DNA from: Rathayibacter sp. VKM Ac-2857
Lineage (GTDB): Bacteria > Actinomycetota > Actinomycetes > Actinomycetales > Microbacteriaceae
Length of the DNA: 64,000 bases
NCBI RefSeq assembly: GCF_013205025.1
Contig: NZ_JABMLE010000001.1
Location: forward strand, 1,302,001-1,366,000
Direction of reading: 5' to 3'
Position numbers and translations under genes: made by a program. The notes under the pieces are model-generated. The model did not search any database, was not told where the DNA came from, and worked only from the letters and a program-made list of their open reading frames with translations. Below are positions 1 through 7,738 of this stretch, piece after piece. The stretch's first letter is position 1, and each line of letters opens with the position of its first letter.

Positions 1-401
1 GCCCCAAGTCCGTCATCGTCGCCTCGCTGATCGGGCTGATCGTCTGCGGCGGCGCCGTCTTCGTCCTGCACGACGCCGGCCCGACCGCGTTCTGGGTCTT
101 CGGCCTGCTGCTCTGCCTCTTCGTCGGCCCCGCGCAGTCGGCGAGCCGCAGCTACCTCTCCCGCCTGATCCCGGAGGGCCGCGAGGGCGAGATCTTCGGC
201 CTCTACGCCACGACCGGTCGCGCGGCGTCGTTCCTCGCGCCCGCCGCCTTCGCCGCCGCGGTCTCGATCGCCGCGGGGGTCTCCGGCGACGCCGACGTGC
301 AGTACTGGGGCATCCTCGGGCTCGTCGTGGTGCTGGCCGCGGGTCTCGCCCTGCTGCTGCCGGTCAAGACGCCGGCGGCCGCGGCCGCGCAGCGCGACTG
401 A
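1..401 (+). CDS. MFS transporter, C-terminal part (UMF1-like)
   Basis: This is the 3' end of a gene that enters from the left edge. It is read in frame 3 and ends at a TGA at 399-401, giving 132 residues. The fragment has about three hydrophobic segments and an inter-helix stretch rich in Arg, Gly and Ser (PEGREGEIFGLYATTGRAAS). That stretch matches the last repeat of UMF1/Atg22-like major facilitator transporters, where EIFGLYATTGR is typical. The tail is a short Ala-rich cytosolic end. Function is presumably efflux or amino-acid-type transport at the membrane, but the substrate cannot be read from this part. The gene converges on the carotenoid operon, whose last stop is only about 33 bp away. 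Family assignment is moderately sure. Confidence 0.7.
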   Translation, partial: PKSVIVASLIGLIVCGGAVFVLHDAGPTAFWVFGLLLCLFVGPAQSASRSYLSRLIPEGREGEIFGLYATTGRAASFLAPAAFAAAVSIAAGVSGDADVQYWGILGLVVVLAAGLALLLPVKTPAAAAAQRD

Positions 402-434
402 TCAGGCCGGCTTCGATCAGGTCGTACGCCTCGA

Positions 435-1298
435 TCAGGTCGCGAGCCAGAACACGATCAGCAGCAGCGTCACCAGGAACCCGGTGAGGAAGTTCAGCGC
501 GAGGAACCGCTTCCAGCCGGCGTTCGCGCGCTCGGCCTGCTCGTCGGTCAGCGAGCGGTACGGCCAGATGCTCACCGCGTACGGGATCGCCAGCAGCGCG
601 GCGAGGGTCCCCGGCCAGGGCAGCAGCAGCAGCAGCAGGCCGCTCGCGACATAGGCGGCGATCGCGAACCGCGTGGTCGCCTTCGCGCCGATGACGGTCG
701 CGATCGAGCCGATGCCGCCGGCCCGGTCGGCCAGGATGTCCTGCACCGCCCCGAAGGCGTGGCTCGCGATCCCCCAGAGGAAGAACGCGATCAGCAGGGC
801 CCAGAGACCCGGGGTCAGCACGGTGCCCGCGAGCGCGATGCCGTAGACCGCGGGGCTGACGAAGTGCGTCGCCGAGGTGAGCGAGTCGACGAACGGCCGC
901 TCCTTGAAGCGCAGCCCGGGCGCGCTGTACGCGATGACGGCGAAAACGCTGATCGCCAGCACCAGCCAGGACAGCGGCGAGCCGAGCAGCACGAGCGCGA
1001 TCAGGAACGGGACGTTCGTCGCCACCGCCGCGATCAGCGTCGCGCGGTGCTCGCTCCGATCGAGGACCGCGCCCTCGACCCCGCCCTTGCGCGGGTTCCG
1101 CAGGTCGGACTCGTAGTCGAAGACGTCGTTGATCCCGTACATCGCGAGGTTGTAGGGGATCAGGAAGTAGAGGGTGCCGAGCACGAAGGCGAGGTCGATC
1201 TCGCGGGTGGTCAGCAGGTAGGCCGCGGCGAACGGGTACGCGGTGTTGACCCAGCTCAGCGGGCGGCTCGAGACGAACAGCGCGCGCAGCCGGTTCAT
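435..1298 (-). CDS. crtEb: Lycopene elongase (UbiA prenyltransferase), C50 carotenoid synthesis
   Basis: A 287-residue integral membrane prenyltransferase of the UbiA family with about eight hydrophobic helices. The first Asp-rich Mg-diphosphate motif is NDVFDYESD at residues 57-65, and a second, DILADRAGG, lies near residue 185. In C50 carotenoid pathways this enzyme adds two C5 units from DMAPP to lycopene, giving flavuxanthin-type products in the membrane. The ATG at 1298 is chosen because it overlaps the crtYf stop as ATGA; an upstream in-frame Met at 1334 would run deep into crtYf. It is the last gene of the crtE-crtBI-crtYe-crtYf-crtEb operon, the Corynebacterium gene order. Position and motifs make the call strong. 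Confidence 0.9.
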   Translation of the reverse strand: MNRLRALFVSSRPLSWVNTAYPFAAAYLLTTREIDLAFVLGTLYFLIPYNLAMYGINDVFDYESDLRNPRKGGVEGAVLDRSEHRATLIAAVATNVPFLIALVLLGSPLSWLVLAISVFAVIAYSAPGLRFKERPFVDSLTSATHFVSPAVYGIALAGTVLTPGLWALLIAFFLWGIASHAFGAVQDILADRAGGIGSIATVIGAKATTRFAIAAYVASGLLLLLLPWPGTLAALLAIPYAVSIWPYRSLTDEQAERANAGWKRFLALNFLTGFLVTLLLIVFWLAT

Positions 1299-1603
1299 GC
1301 GGCGCTCCGGCGGCGGGCGGGCAGGAGGGTCCACAGCGCGGGCAGGGCCAGCGCGGCCGCGATCGCGTAGGCGAAGTCCTCGATCGGCGCGACGCCGATC
1401 CGGATCCCCGAGATGAGGTCGTCGTCGTAGGCGACGAGCAGCCCGACGCCGATCATGATGTTGTCGAAGACGGCGGTCGTCACGAGCAGCACCGCGAGGG
1501 TGCCGAGCAGGGCGGGCAGCCGGAGCCGGCCGCGCCGGAAGGCCACCACGAGCAGCACGGCCACGACCGCGAGGAAGACCGCGTTCAGGAGCAGGTAGGT
1601 CAC
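1295..1603 (-). CDS. crtYf: C50 carotenoid epsilon/gamma-cyclase subunit (CrtYf-like)
   Basis: A 102-residue membrane protein with three hydrophobic segments, the size of one half of a heterodimeric lycopene-cyclase-domain enzyme. It carries FDNIMIG (residues 46-52) and APIEDFAY (about 72-79), the signature blocks of this cyclase domain. Together with the upstream partner it cyclises the C50 carotenoid made by CrtEb. The start is GTG at 1603, which overlaps the stop of the preceding subunit as GTGA, and its own stop overlaps crtEb as ATGA. The two cyclase subunits and the elongase are therefore translationally coupled. Ring type (epsilon as in decaprenoxanthin, or gamma) cannot be read from the sequence. 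Confidence 0.88.
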   Translation of the reverse strand: MTYLLLNAVFLAVVAVLLVVAFRRGRLRLPALLGTLAVLLVTTAVFDNIMIGVGLLVAYDDDLISGIRIGVAPIEDFAYAIAAALALPALWTLLPARRRSAA

Positions 1604-1917
1604 GCGCGGGCCTCCGCTCGCTTCGTCAGGAAGCCGTGGACGTCCATCGTCAGGTAGCAGAGCAGCGTGAGGAAGAGGACCTCCTCAATCGGCAGCTCCG
1701 GCGCGATCTGCAGCCCGGTCATGTACGGGGTCTCGCCGCGGAAGAAGACGCCGAGGCCGATCCCGGCGAGATCCCAGAGCAGGAAGAACAGCACGCCGGC
1801 CGGCAGCACGATCGCCGCGCGGCGGGCGTCCGCCCAGAAGAACAGGCCGAAGCGCCTGTCGAGCACGACCATCCCGGTGATCGAGACGACGAGCGCGAGC
1901 AGATAGAGGACCCCCAC
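1600..1917 (-). CDS. crtYe: C50 carotenoid cyclase subunit (CrtYe-like)
   Basis: A 105-residue membrane protein with three hydrophobic helices and the lycopene cyclase domain blocks FLLWDLAGI (residues 45-53) and ELPIEEVLF (about 74-82). It is the first of the two small cyclase subunits that must pair to form an active C50 carotenoid cyclase. The start is GTG at 1917, three bases after the TAG stop of the crtBI fusion, and the stop overlaps the next GTG by 4 bp. The tight spacing points to one polycistronic message and equal subunit synthesis. The order Ye before Yf follows the Corynebacterium glutamicum cluster. Confidence 0.88.
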   Translation of the reverse strand: MGVLYLLALVVSITGMVVLDRRFGLFFWADARRAAIVLPAGVLFFLLWDLAGIGLGVFFRGETPYMTGLQIAPELPIEEVLFLTLLCYLTMDVHGFLTKRAEARA

Positions 1918-1920
1918 GCG

Positions 1921-4473
1921 CTACTCCCCCGCGGCGACGGGCTGGGCGACGACGGGCGCCACGCTCGGCGCGACGGGAGCCGACGGGGCGTCGCGCACCG
2001 GCAGCGGCTCCGTCGACACGTCGCCGCGGACGCGCTTGAGCATCACCTCGGCGCTGATCACGCACATCGGCAGGCCGATGCCCGGGATCGTCGAGCTGCC
2101 CGCGAAGAGCAGCCCGTCCACGTGCGCGCTGGCGTTGCCGGAGCGGAAGAACGCGCTCTGCGAGAGGATGTGCGCCGGCCCGAGCATCGAGCCGCGCCAG
2201 GCCCCGAGGTCGCTCTCGAAGTCGGCCGGGCCGATGGTGCGCCGGACGACGATCCGCTCGGCGAGGTCCTCGGCGCCGGTCCAGGTCGCGATCTGGCGGA
2301 TCGCCGCGTCGGCGATCGCCTCGACCCGCGCGTCGCCGGCCCCGTCGATCCCGCCGTGGCCGATCGAGGTGTCGGCCGGGATCGGCACGAGGACGAAGAT
2401 GTTCTCGTGCCCCTCGGGAGCGACGTCGGGGTCGGTCGCGCTCGGGCGGCAGACGTAGATCGAGGCGGGATCCGGGACGGAGGGGTTCTCGCCGAAGATC
2501 CGGCCGAAGTTCTCGCGCCAGTCGCTCGTGAACAGCAGCGTGTGGTGCTCGAGCTGCGGCAGCGCGCCGCGGACGCCGAGGAGCACCAGCACGGCGCTCG
2601 GGCCGGGCTCGCGGTTCTCCCAGTACTCGGGCGGGTAGCTGCGCAGCTCGTCGGGCAGCAGCGACTGCTCGGTGGTGAACAGGTCGGAGGCGTTGACGAC
2701 GAGCTCGGCGGGGAGCTGTCGCGTGCCGTCCGGGCCCTCGTACTCGACGCCGACGACCTCGGCGCCGCGCCGGCTGCCGCGCGGCGCGCGCGCCGTGAGG
2801 ACGCGGGTCGCGGGCGAGGAGGTGCGGACGGTGACGCCGGCCTCCTCCGCCACCTCGGCGACGGCCGCGATCAGTCGGGTGAAGCCGCCCATCGGGTAGA
2901 GCACGCCGTCGGCCAGGTCGAGGTGGCTCATCAGGTGGTACATGCTCGGCGCCGCGAACGGCGAGGAGCCGAGGAAGACCGCCGGGTAGCCGAGGATCTG
3001 CCGCAGCCGGTTGTCGGTCACCGCGGTCGCCGCGAACGTGTCGAGCGGGGTGAGCAGGAGGCGGCCGAGCCGGCCGGTGCGGCGGAGCACGTCGCCGCGC
3101 AGCAGCGGCAGGAACGACGCGAAGCTCGTGTAGAGGAAGCGGCGCTTGGCCACCTCGTAGGTGTCGCGCGCCGACTCGAGGTAGACCCGCATCCGGGCGC
3201 CGGCGCCGGGCTCGATGCTCTCGAACAGGGCGAGGTTCGACTCGAGGTCGGCGAGCACGTCGATCGGCTCGGCGACGCCCTGGCTGTAGACCCGGTAGCC
3301 CGGGTCGAGGCGCTTCAGGTCGAGGCGCTCGGCGGCGCTCGTCCCCATCAGGCGGAAGAAGTGGTCGAACACCTCGGGCATCAGGTACCAGGAGGGACCG
3401 GTGTCGAAGCGGAAGCCGTCGCGCTCCCAGGAGCCGGCGCGGCCGCCGACGACCTCGCGCTGCTCGAGCAGCGTGACGTCCCAGCCGTCGCGGGCGAGCA
3501 GGCCGGCGGAGGCGAGACCGCCGATGCCGCCGCCGATCACGACGGCGCGGTGCGGACCGCTGGCCGAGCGGGAGGCGCGGGCCGGGCCGGTACCCAGGCG
3601 CGGGCCGATCGTCGAGACGGCGGCCCGGGCGGCGAGCGCCGCCTTCGTCGCGGTCGGCACGCTGACCCGGGCACGCAGGAGCTCCTCGGCGGGAGTGGCG
3701 CGGATCCGGTCGGCGAGCGCGGCGAAGAGGGAGTGCGCGAGCAGCACGGCGCGGCGGCTCGAGCGCGGCAGCTCGGGCACGATCGCACCGGCGGCCGCGA
3801 GGTCGTCGTCGAGGTCGGCGAGGAGGGCCGCCTTGTCGGTCTCGGAGAACGCCCGGGGGTCGACGCCGGGGAAGTAGCTGCGGCCGAGGCCGTCGACGTC
3901 GGCGGCGAGGTCGCGGAGGAAGTTGACCTTCTGGAACGCGGAGCCCAGGCGCCGGGCGCCCGCGACGAGGCGCTCGCGCGCGGCGGGCGAGACCAGGCCG
4001 GCGTCCGGCGCGGCGAGGAAGACGTGCAGGCACATCAGCCCGACGACCTCGGCGGAGCCGTAGACGTAGCTCTCGAACGACTCGGGAGTGTGCACCGTCT
4101 CGCGGAGGTCCGCGCGCATCGAGGCGAAGAACGGTGCGGTGAGCTCGGTGCCGAAGCCGGTCGCCCGCGCGGTGCGGGCGAAGGCGTGGATCACGAGGTT
4201 CGCGCTGTAGCCGCTCGCGAGCGCGCGCTCGGTCTCGGCCTCGAAGGCGTCGAGCGACTCCTCGACGGCGGCGCGGTCGAGGTGCGCCTCCTCGGCGACC
4301 CCGTCCACGATCTCGTCGGCGACGCGCACCAGCGCGTAGACGTCCTCGACACGCTCGCGCACGCCGGCGCCGAGCAGGCGGGTCGCCAGGCCGAAGGAGG
4401 TGGAGTAGCGCCGGATCACCTGCGCGGACGCCTCGTGGGCGACGCGGTCGTACAGTTCGCTCTGCCGGCTCAT
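1921..4473 (-). CDS. crtBI: Fused phytoene synthase-phytoene desaturase (CrtB-CrtI)
   Basis: A single uninterrupted 850-residue frame. Residues 1 to about 295 are a squalene/phytoene synthase with the two Asp motifs DEIVD (53-57) and RDLAAD (187-192). A linker of about 15 residues, rich in Ala, Arg and Ser, follows. Residues 309-850 are a CrtI-type desaturase beginning with the FAD Rossmann motif VVIGGGIGGL (311-320) and ending with the carotenoid-oxidoreductase block FAGSSTIPGIGLPM. The protein should condense two GGPP to phytoene and desaturate it to lycopene. In the usual C50 clusters these are separate adjacent genes, so the fusion is unusual. It lies 82 bp after crtE and 3 bp before crtYe. 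Both domains look intact. Confidence 0.92.
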   Translation of the reverse strand: MSRQSELYDRVAHEASAQVIRRYSTSFGLATRLLGAGVRERVEDVYALVRVADEIVDGVAEEAHLDRAAVEESLDAFEAETERALASGYSANLVIHAFARTARATGFGTELTAPFFASMRADLRETVHTPESFESYVYGSAEVVGLMCLHVFLAAPDAGLVSPAARERLVAGARRLGSAFQKVNFLRDLAADVDGLGRSYFPGVDPRAFSETDKAALLADLDDDLAAAGAIVPELPRSSRRAVLLAHSLFAALADRIRATPAEELLRARVSVPTATKAALAARAAVSTIGPRLGTGPARASRSASGPHRAVVIGGGIGGLASAGLLARDGWDVTLLEQREVVGGRAGSWERDGFRFDTGPSWYLMPEVFDHFFRLMGTSAAERLDLKRLDPGYRVYSQGVAEPIDVLADLESNLALFESIEPGAGARMRVYLESARDTYEVAKRRFLYTSFASFLPLLRGDVLRRTGRLGRLLLTPLDTFAATAVTDNRLRQILGYPAVFLGSSPFAAPSMYHLMSHLDLADGVLYPMGGFTRLIAAVAEVAEEAGVTVRTSSPATRVLTARAPRGSRRGAEVVGVEYEGPDGTRQLPAELVVNASDLFTTEQSLLPDELRSYPPEYWENREPGPSAVLVLLGVRGALPQLEHHTLLFTSDWRENFGRIFGENPSVPDPASIYVCRPSATDPDVAPEGHENIFVLVPIPADTSIGHGGIDGAGDARVEAIADAAIRQIATWTGAEDLAERIVVRRTIGPADFESDLGAWRGSMLGPAHILSQSAFFRSGNASAHVDGLLFAGSSTIPGIGLPMCVISAEVMLKRVRGDVSTEPLPVRDAPSAPVAPSVAPVVAQPVAAGE

Positions 4474-4555
4474 CGTGCCACCGTACGGCGCGAGCGGGCG
4501 GCGACCGGCATCGGGGCCGCGATCCGCGCGTGGCGGGCCGCGGCGGGGCCGGCGG

Positions 4556-5626
4556 TCATCGGGTGCGCCCGAGGACGCTCGAGACGAGCGGCCGCATCTC
4601 GGTGCGGAACGCCTCCGTCACCGCGGGCGTGTGCAGCGCGTCCCAGGCGCGGTTGGCGAAGTCGCTCGCGAGCGCCTCCGCGTAGCCGCGCGAGCCGCAC
4701 TCCTCGAGGATGCAGCGCACCCGCTCCGCCGTGTCGGGGTCGAGGTGCTCGTCGCCGATCAGCCCCTCGATCTCGCGCCAGCGGTCGGTCCCCGCGGCGT
4801 GCGCGATGAGCACGGTGCGCTTGCCCTCGCGGAGATCGCCCAGCGTGGTCTTGCCGGTCTGGCCCTCCGAGCCGAAGACGCCGAGGAGGTCGTCGACGAT
4901 CTGGTACGCGATGCCGATCCCGCGGCCGAACTCGCCGAGGGCCTCGACCGCCGCGTCGTCGGCACCGGCCAGGATCGCGCCGGCCTGCAGCGGCGCCTCG
5001 AACGAGTAGACCGCCGTCTTCAGGCGCTCCATCTCGAGCACCTCGTCGACGGAGGGCATGCCGGGCATCAGCGAGAAGTCGACGTCGGCCAGCTCGCCCG
5101 CGGCGGAGGCGAAGACGGCCTCGTCGAGCAGGGTGAGCAGCCGGGCGCGGACGCCGTCGGAGGCGCCGACGCCCTCGACCAGGCGGTGCGCGCCGGTGAG
5201 GGCGAGGTCGCCCGCGATGACGGCGACGGAGGTGCCGCGGTGCTCGGCGATCGGGATCGACAACCCGGCGGTCGTCGCCTCGTCGCGGTAGCTGCCGGAG
5301 ACGTTCGGGCCGCCGCGTCGAACGAAGTCGCGGTCGATCACGTCGTCGTGCACGATCAGCGCCGTGTGCAGCAGCTCGAAGGCCGCGCCGAGGTGGGCGG
5401 ACGCCTCCGGGTCCTGGCCGCCGTGCGCCTCGTAGGCCGAGATCACCATCAGCGGGCGGAAGCGCTTGCCGCCGCGGGTGTTCGCCTCGATGGTCTGCCA
5501 GAGGGTGAGGTACCGGGGTCCGAGCCGCGTCGCCCGCGAGCGCGCGAGCGAGAAGAACCGGTCGAGGACAGCATCGACGTGCTCCTGCCGCCTTCGGGAG
5601 AGAACCACGGGGTCGCGCGTATCCAC
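4556..5626 (-). CDS. crtE: Geranylgeranyl diphosphate synthase
   Basis: A 356-residue trans-prenyl diphosphate synthase, the length expected for actinobacterial GGPP synthases. The first Asp-rich motif is DDVID (residues 94-98) and the second is DDLLG (245-249); the final Gly in the second motif is common in this family. The GKRFRP block (53-58) binds IPP. It supplies C20 GGPP to the CrtB domain downstream. The GTG start at 5626 is the only suitable start before the short divergent region shared with idi. It is the first gene of the carotenoid operon, separated from crtBI by 82 bp that holds no gene. Other GGPP users such as menaquinone synthesis are possible but the context favours carotenoids. 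Confidence 0.92.
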   Translation of the reverse strand: MDTRDPVVLSRRRQEHVDAVLDRFFSLARSRATRLGPRYLTLWQTIEANTRGGKRFRPLMVISAYEAHGGQDPEASAHLGAAFELLHTALIVHDDVIDRDFVRRGGPNVSGSYRDEATTAGLSIPIAEHRGTSVAVIAGDLALTGAHRLVEGVGASDGVRARLLTLLDEAVFASAAGELADVDFSLMPGMPSVDEVLEMERLKTAVYSFEAPLQAGAILAGADDAAVEALGEFGRGIGIAYQIVDDLLGVFGSEGQTGKTTLGDLREGKRTVLIAHAAGTDRWREIEGLIGDEHLDPDTAERVRCILEECGSRGYAEALASDFANRAWDALHTPAVTEAFRTEMRPLVSSVLGRTR

Positions 5627-5700
5627 GGGGTCGAGGCTAACAAACTCGCTTCTCTAGCAATAAGCCGGCTGAGTTCCGGCGTCGTGCTTGACTTACGGTC
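5627..5700. promoter_or_regulatory. Divergent crtE/idi control region
   Basis: This 74-bp gap between the divergent crtE and idi starts is noticeably less GC-rich than its surroundings and must hold both promoters. It contains the inverted repeat GCCGG (5664-5668) and CCGGC (5676-5680) with a 7-bp spacer, a possible operator. No carotenoid regulator gene (CrtR/MarR or MerR type) is adjacent. I cannot identify convincing -35/-10 pairs. Confidence 0.4.
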
Positions 5701-6270
5701 ATGACTTCGGAAGGAATCGCCGTGCGCACCGACGAGCTCGAGCAGCTGGATCTCCTCGAGGAGGTGGTCCTGCTCGACGAGTCCGGGACCGCCGTCGGCG
5801 TGGCCGACAAGGCGACCGTGCACGACACGGCGACCCCCCTGCACCTGGCCTTCTCCTGCCACGTCTTCGCCCCCGACGGCGCGCTGCTGGTCACCCGCCG
5901 CGCGCTGGGCAAGCGCACCTGGCCCGGCGTGTGGACCAACTCGTTCTGCGGGCACCCCGCTCCCGGCGAGCGGATCGAGGACGCGGTCGTGCGCCGCGCC
6001 GAGCGCGAGCTCGGTGCCCGGCTCGAGTCGCTCGAGCTGGCGCTGCCGGACTTCCGCTACCGCGCGGTGGACGCCTCCGGGATCGTCGAGAACGAGATCT
6101 GCCCCGTCTACACCGCGACCGTCTCGAGCCGCGACGCCCTGAGCCCGCGCGCCGACGAGGTTATGGACGTCGAGTGGGTCGACCCCGAGGCGACCCTCGC
6201 CGCCGTGCGCGCGACCCCCTGGGCCTTCTCCCCGTGGCTCGTCCTGCAGCTCCCCCGCCTCCTCGGCTGA
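5701..6270 (+). CDS. idi: Isopentenyl-diphosphate delta-isomerase, type I
   Basis: A 189-residue Nudix-fold enzyme that interconverts IPP and DMAPP and so balances the C5 units used by CrtE and CrtEb. The active-site Cys is in TNSFCGHP (Cys83), the metal/catalytic Glu residues are in ENEICPVY (residues 130-137), and the substrate-binding RRA and WPGVWTN blocks are present. Length is typical of the bacterial type I enzyme. It is transcribed divergently from the carotenoid operon across a 74-bp gap, which suggests shared control. DMAPP is needed in extra amounts here because C50 synthesis adds two more C5 units. Confidence 0.94.
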   Translation: MTSEGIAVRTDELEQLDLLEEVVLLDESGTAVGVADKATVHDTATPLHLAFSCHVFAPDGALLVTRRALGKRTWPGVWTNSFCGHPAPGERIEDAVVRRAERELGARLESLELALPDFRYRAVDASGIVENEICPVYTATVSSRDALSPRADEVMDVEWVDPEATLAAVRATPWAFSPWLVLQLPRLLG

Positions 6271-6280
6271 CGGGCTGACG

Positions 6281-6350
6281 CCTCCCGCGAGATGCCACTT
6301 GTGCACACGACACGCCGTGGAAAGCGTGCACAAGTGGCATCTCGCGGAGG
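6281..6350. terminator. Long hairpin between convergent idi and dcd
   Basis: Two perfectly complementary 21-bp arms lie at 6286-6306 and 6326-6346 around a 19-base loop; a further 5 bp pair outside a one-base bulge. The hairpin fills the 83-bp gap between the stops of idi and dcd, so it can serve as a bidirectional terminator. There is no T tract. The stem contains GATGCCACTTGTGCAC, and the length and perfection exceed a normal terminator, so it may also be a dispersed repeat. Confidence 0.65.
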
Positions 6351-6353
6351 GGG

Positions 6354-6938
6354 TCAGTCGCCGTAGACGTCGGTGCGGTGGAAGTTGAGGGACGAGCGCG
6401 AGGCGGTGGGGCCGCGCTGGCCCTGGTAACGCGAGAGGTAGGCGGCCGAGCCGTAGGGCTGCTCGGCGGGCGAGCTCAGGCGGAAGAAGCACATCTGGCC
6501 GATCTTCATCCCGGGCCAGAGCATGATCGGCAGCGTCGCGACGTTGCTCAGCTCGAGCGTGACGTGACCGGTGAAGCCCGGATCGATGAAGCCCGCCGTC
6601 GAGTGGGTCAGCAGTCCCAGCCGCCCCAGCGAGCTCTTCCCCTCGAGCCGCGCGGCGATGTCGTCGGGGAGCGAGACCTCCTCGTAGGTCGAGCCGAGCA
6701 CGAACTCGCCGGGGTGCAGGATGAACGCCTCGCCCGCCGGGGTCTCGACCAGGCGCGTCAGCTCGGGCTGGTCCTCGGCCGGGTCGATGTAGGGGTAGCG
6801 GTGGTTGTCGAACAGCCGGAAGAAGCGGTCGAGCCGCACGTCGACCGACGAGGGCTGGATCATCGCCGCGTCGTGCGGCGAGAGCCCGACGCGGCCGGAG
6901 GAGAGTTCGAGCTTGATGTCGCGATCGGAGAGCAGCAC
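6354..6938 (-). CDS. dcd: dCTP deaminase (probably bifunctional with dUTPase)
   Basis: A 194-residue trimeric nucleotide deaminase of the dCTP deaminase/dUTPase fold. It begins MLLSDRDI and carries [11 protein letters not shown] (residues 27-37), the catalytic region [23 protein letters not shown] and the C-terminal RYQGQRGPT nucleotide-binding tail. Actinobacterial members of this length usually convert dCTP directly to dUMP. It provides dUMP for thymidylate synthesis in the cytosol. The gene converges with idi and runs away from tRNA-Gly. Family assignment is firm; the bifunctional activity is inferred from taxonomy. Confidence 0.93.
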   Translation of the reverse strand: MLLSDRDIKLELSSGRVGLSPHDAAMIQPSSVDVRLDRFFRLFDNHRYPYIDPAEDQPELTRLVETPAGEAFILHPGEFVLGSTYEEVSLPDDIAARLEGKSSLGRLGLLTHSTAGFIDPGFTGHVTLELSNVATLPIMLWPGMKIGQMCFFRLSSPAEQPYGSAAYLSRYQGQRGPTASRSSLNFHRTDVYGD

Positions 6939-6997
6939 GAGGCGAGCTTAGGGCGCGGGGCTTGCTACCATGGGGCGGTGCGCCCGAGCGGCGCCGC

Positions 6998-7068
6998 GCG
7001 AGTGTAGTTCAATGGTAGAACTTCTGCTTCCCAAGCAGATGGCGCGGGTTCGATTCCCGTCACTCGCT
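6998..7068 (+). tRNA. tRNA-Gly (anticodon CCC)
   Basis: The 71-nt sequence folds as a full cloverleaf. The acceptor arm is GCGAGTG paired with CACTCGC, the D arm contains AGTTCAATGGT, and the anticodon stem TCTGC/GCAGA encloses the loop TTCCCAA with anticodon CCC for GGG codons. The T arm is GCGGG-TTCGATT-CCCGT with one G-U pair. The discriminator is T and the genome does not encode CCA, since CCG follows. The 3' end overlaps the last codons of the antisense SGNH hydrolase gene. Confidence 0.96.
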
Positions 7069-7728
7069 CCGACTCCCCTCCCTCTCCTGCTGCTCCGCCT
7101 CCGCGAACAGCCCGAGGATCTCCGCCGCGATGACCGCGTGGCCGCGCCCGTTCGGGTGGTTCGCCTGCGCCATGAGCCCGGCCAGGGGCTCGCCGCGCCC
7201 GTGCCGGCCGAGGAAGACGCGGAACGGGTCCGCCAGCAGCACGCCGTCGCGCTCCGCGAGACCGCGGATCTGCTCGGCGTGCCGGACCAGGTCGTCGTCG
7301 GGATCGATCGGGTCGGCGGTCAGGTCCGGCGAGGGCGTGACCAGCACCGGGACGACGCCCGCCTCGAGCACCCGGTCGATCATCGACTCCCAGGCGCGGC
7401 GCGCCCGGTCGAGACCGATCGACCGGTCATTCAGCGCGTAGTCGATCAGCACGACATCGGGTCGATGGCCGAGGACGTCGCTCATCCGGTCGGCGCCCGA
7501 CTCGGAGTGCTCACCGCCGATCGCCGTGACGATCGCGTTGATCACGGCGTGCGGGTGACGCTCGGCGAGCCGGCCGGCGACGACGTGCGGGTAGGACGCG
7601 CGCCGGTCGATCAGGGGCGTCACGCCGTAGCCCGCGGGAACGCTGTGGCCGTGGAAGACGAGGTTCACCGCCCGGTTCTCCGGCCAGGTCCGCTCCAGCT
7701 CGGCGATCACCCGCGCGAGGTCGGCCAC
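7060..7728 (-). CDS. SGNH/GDSL-family hydrolase
   Basis: A 222-residue hydrolase of the SGNH fold with no signal peptide. The nucleophile block reads FHGHSVPAGYG (Ser29, G-H-S in place of G-D-S), the block III Asn is in DYALNDRS, and the block V His is in NHPNGRGHAV. It should be a serine esterase, perhaps acting on an acetylated or acylated sugar given its neighbours. The GTG start at 7728 lies 10 bp after the stop of the LacI regulator, so the two are probably co-transcribed. The C-terminal codons overlap the tRNA-Gly 3' end on the other strand by 9 bp. Substrate unknown. Confidence 0.82.
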   Translation of the reverse strand: MADLARVIAELERTWPENRAVNLVFHGHSVPAGYGVTPLIDRRASYPHVVAGRLAERHPHAVINAIVTAIGGEHSESGADRMSDVLGHRPDVVLIDYALNDRSIGLDRARRAWESMIDRVLEAGVVPVLVTPSPDLTADPIDPDDDLVRHAEQIRGLAERDGVLLADPFRVFLGRHGRGEPLAGLMAQANHPNGRGHAVIAAEILGLFAEAEQQEREGSRSE

Positions 7729-7738
7729 GGGCCTCGGC

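Noticed and set aside
1636-4809. A 1057-codon plus-strand frame across crtBI
   Set aside because: Antisense shadow of the carotenoid operon with no recognisable motif or ribosome site.
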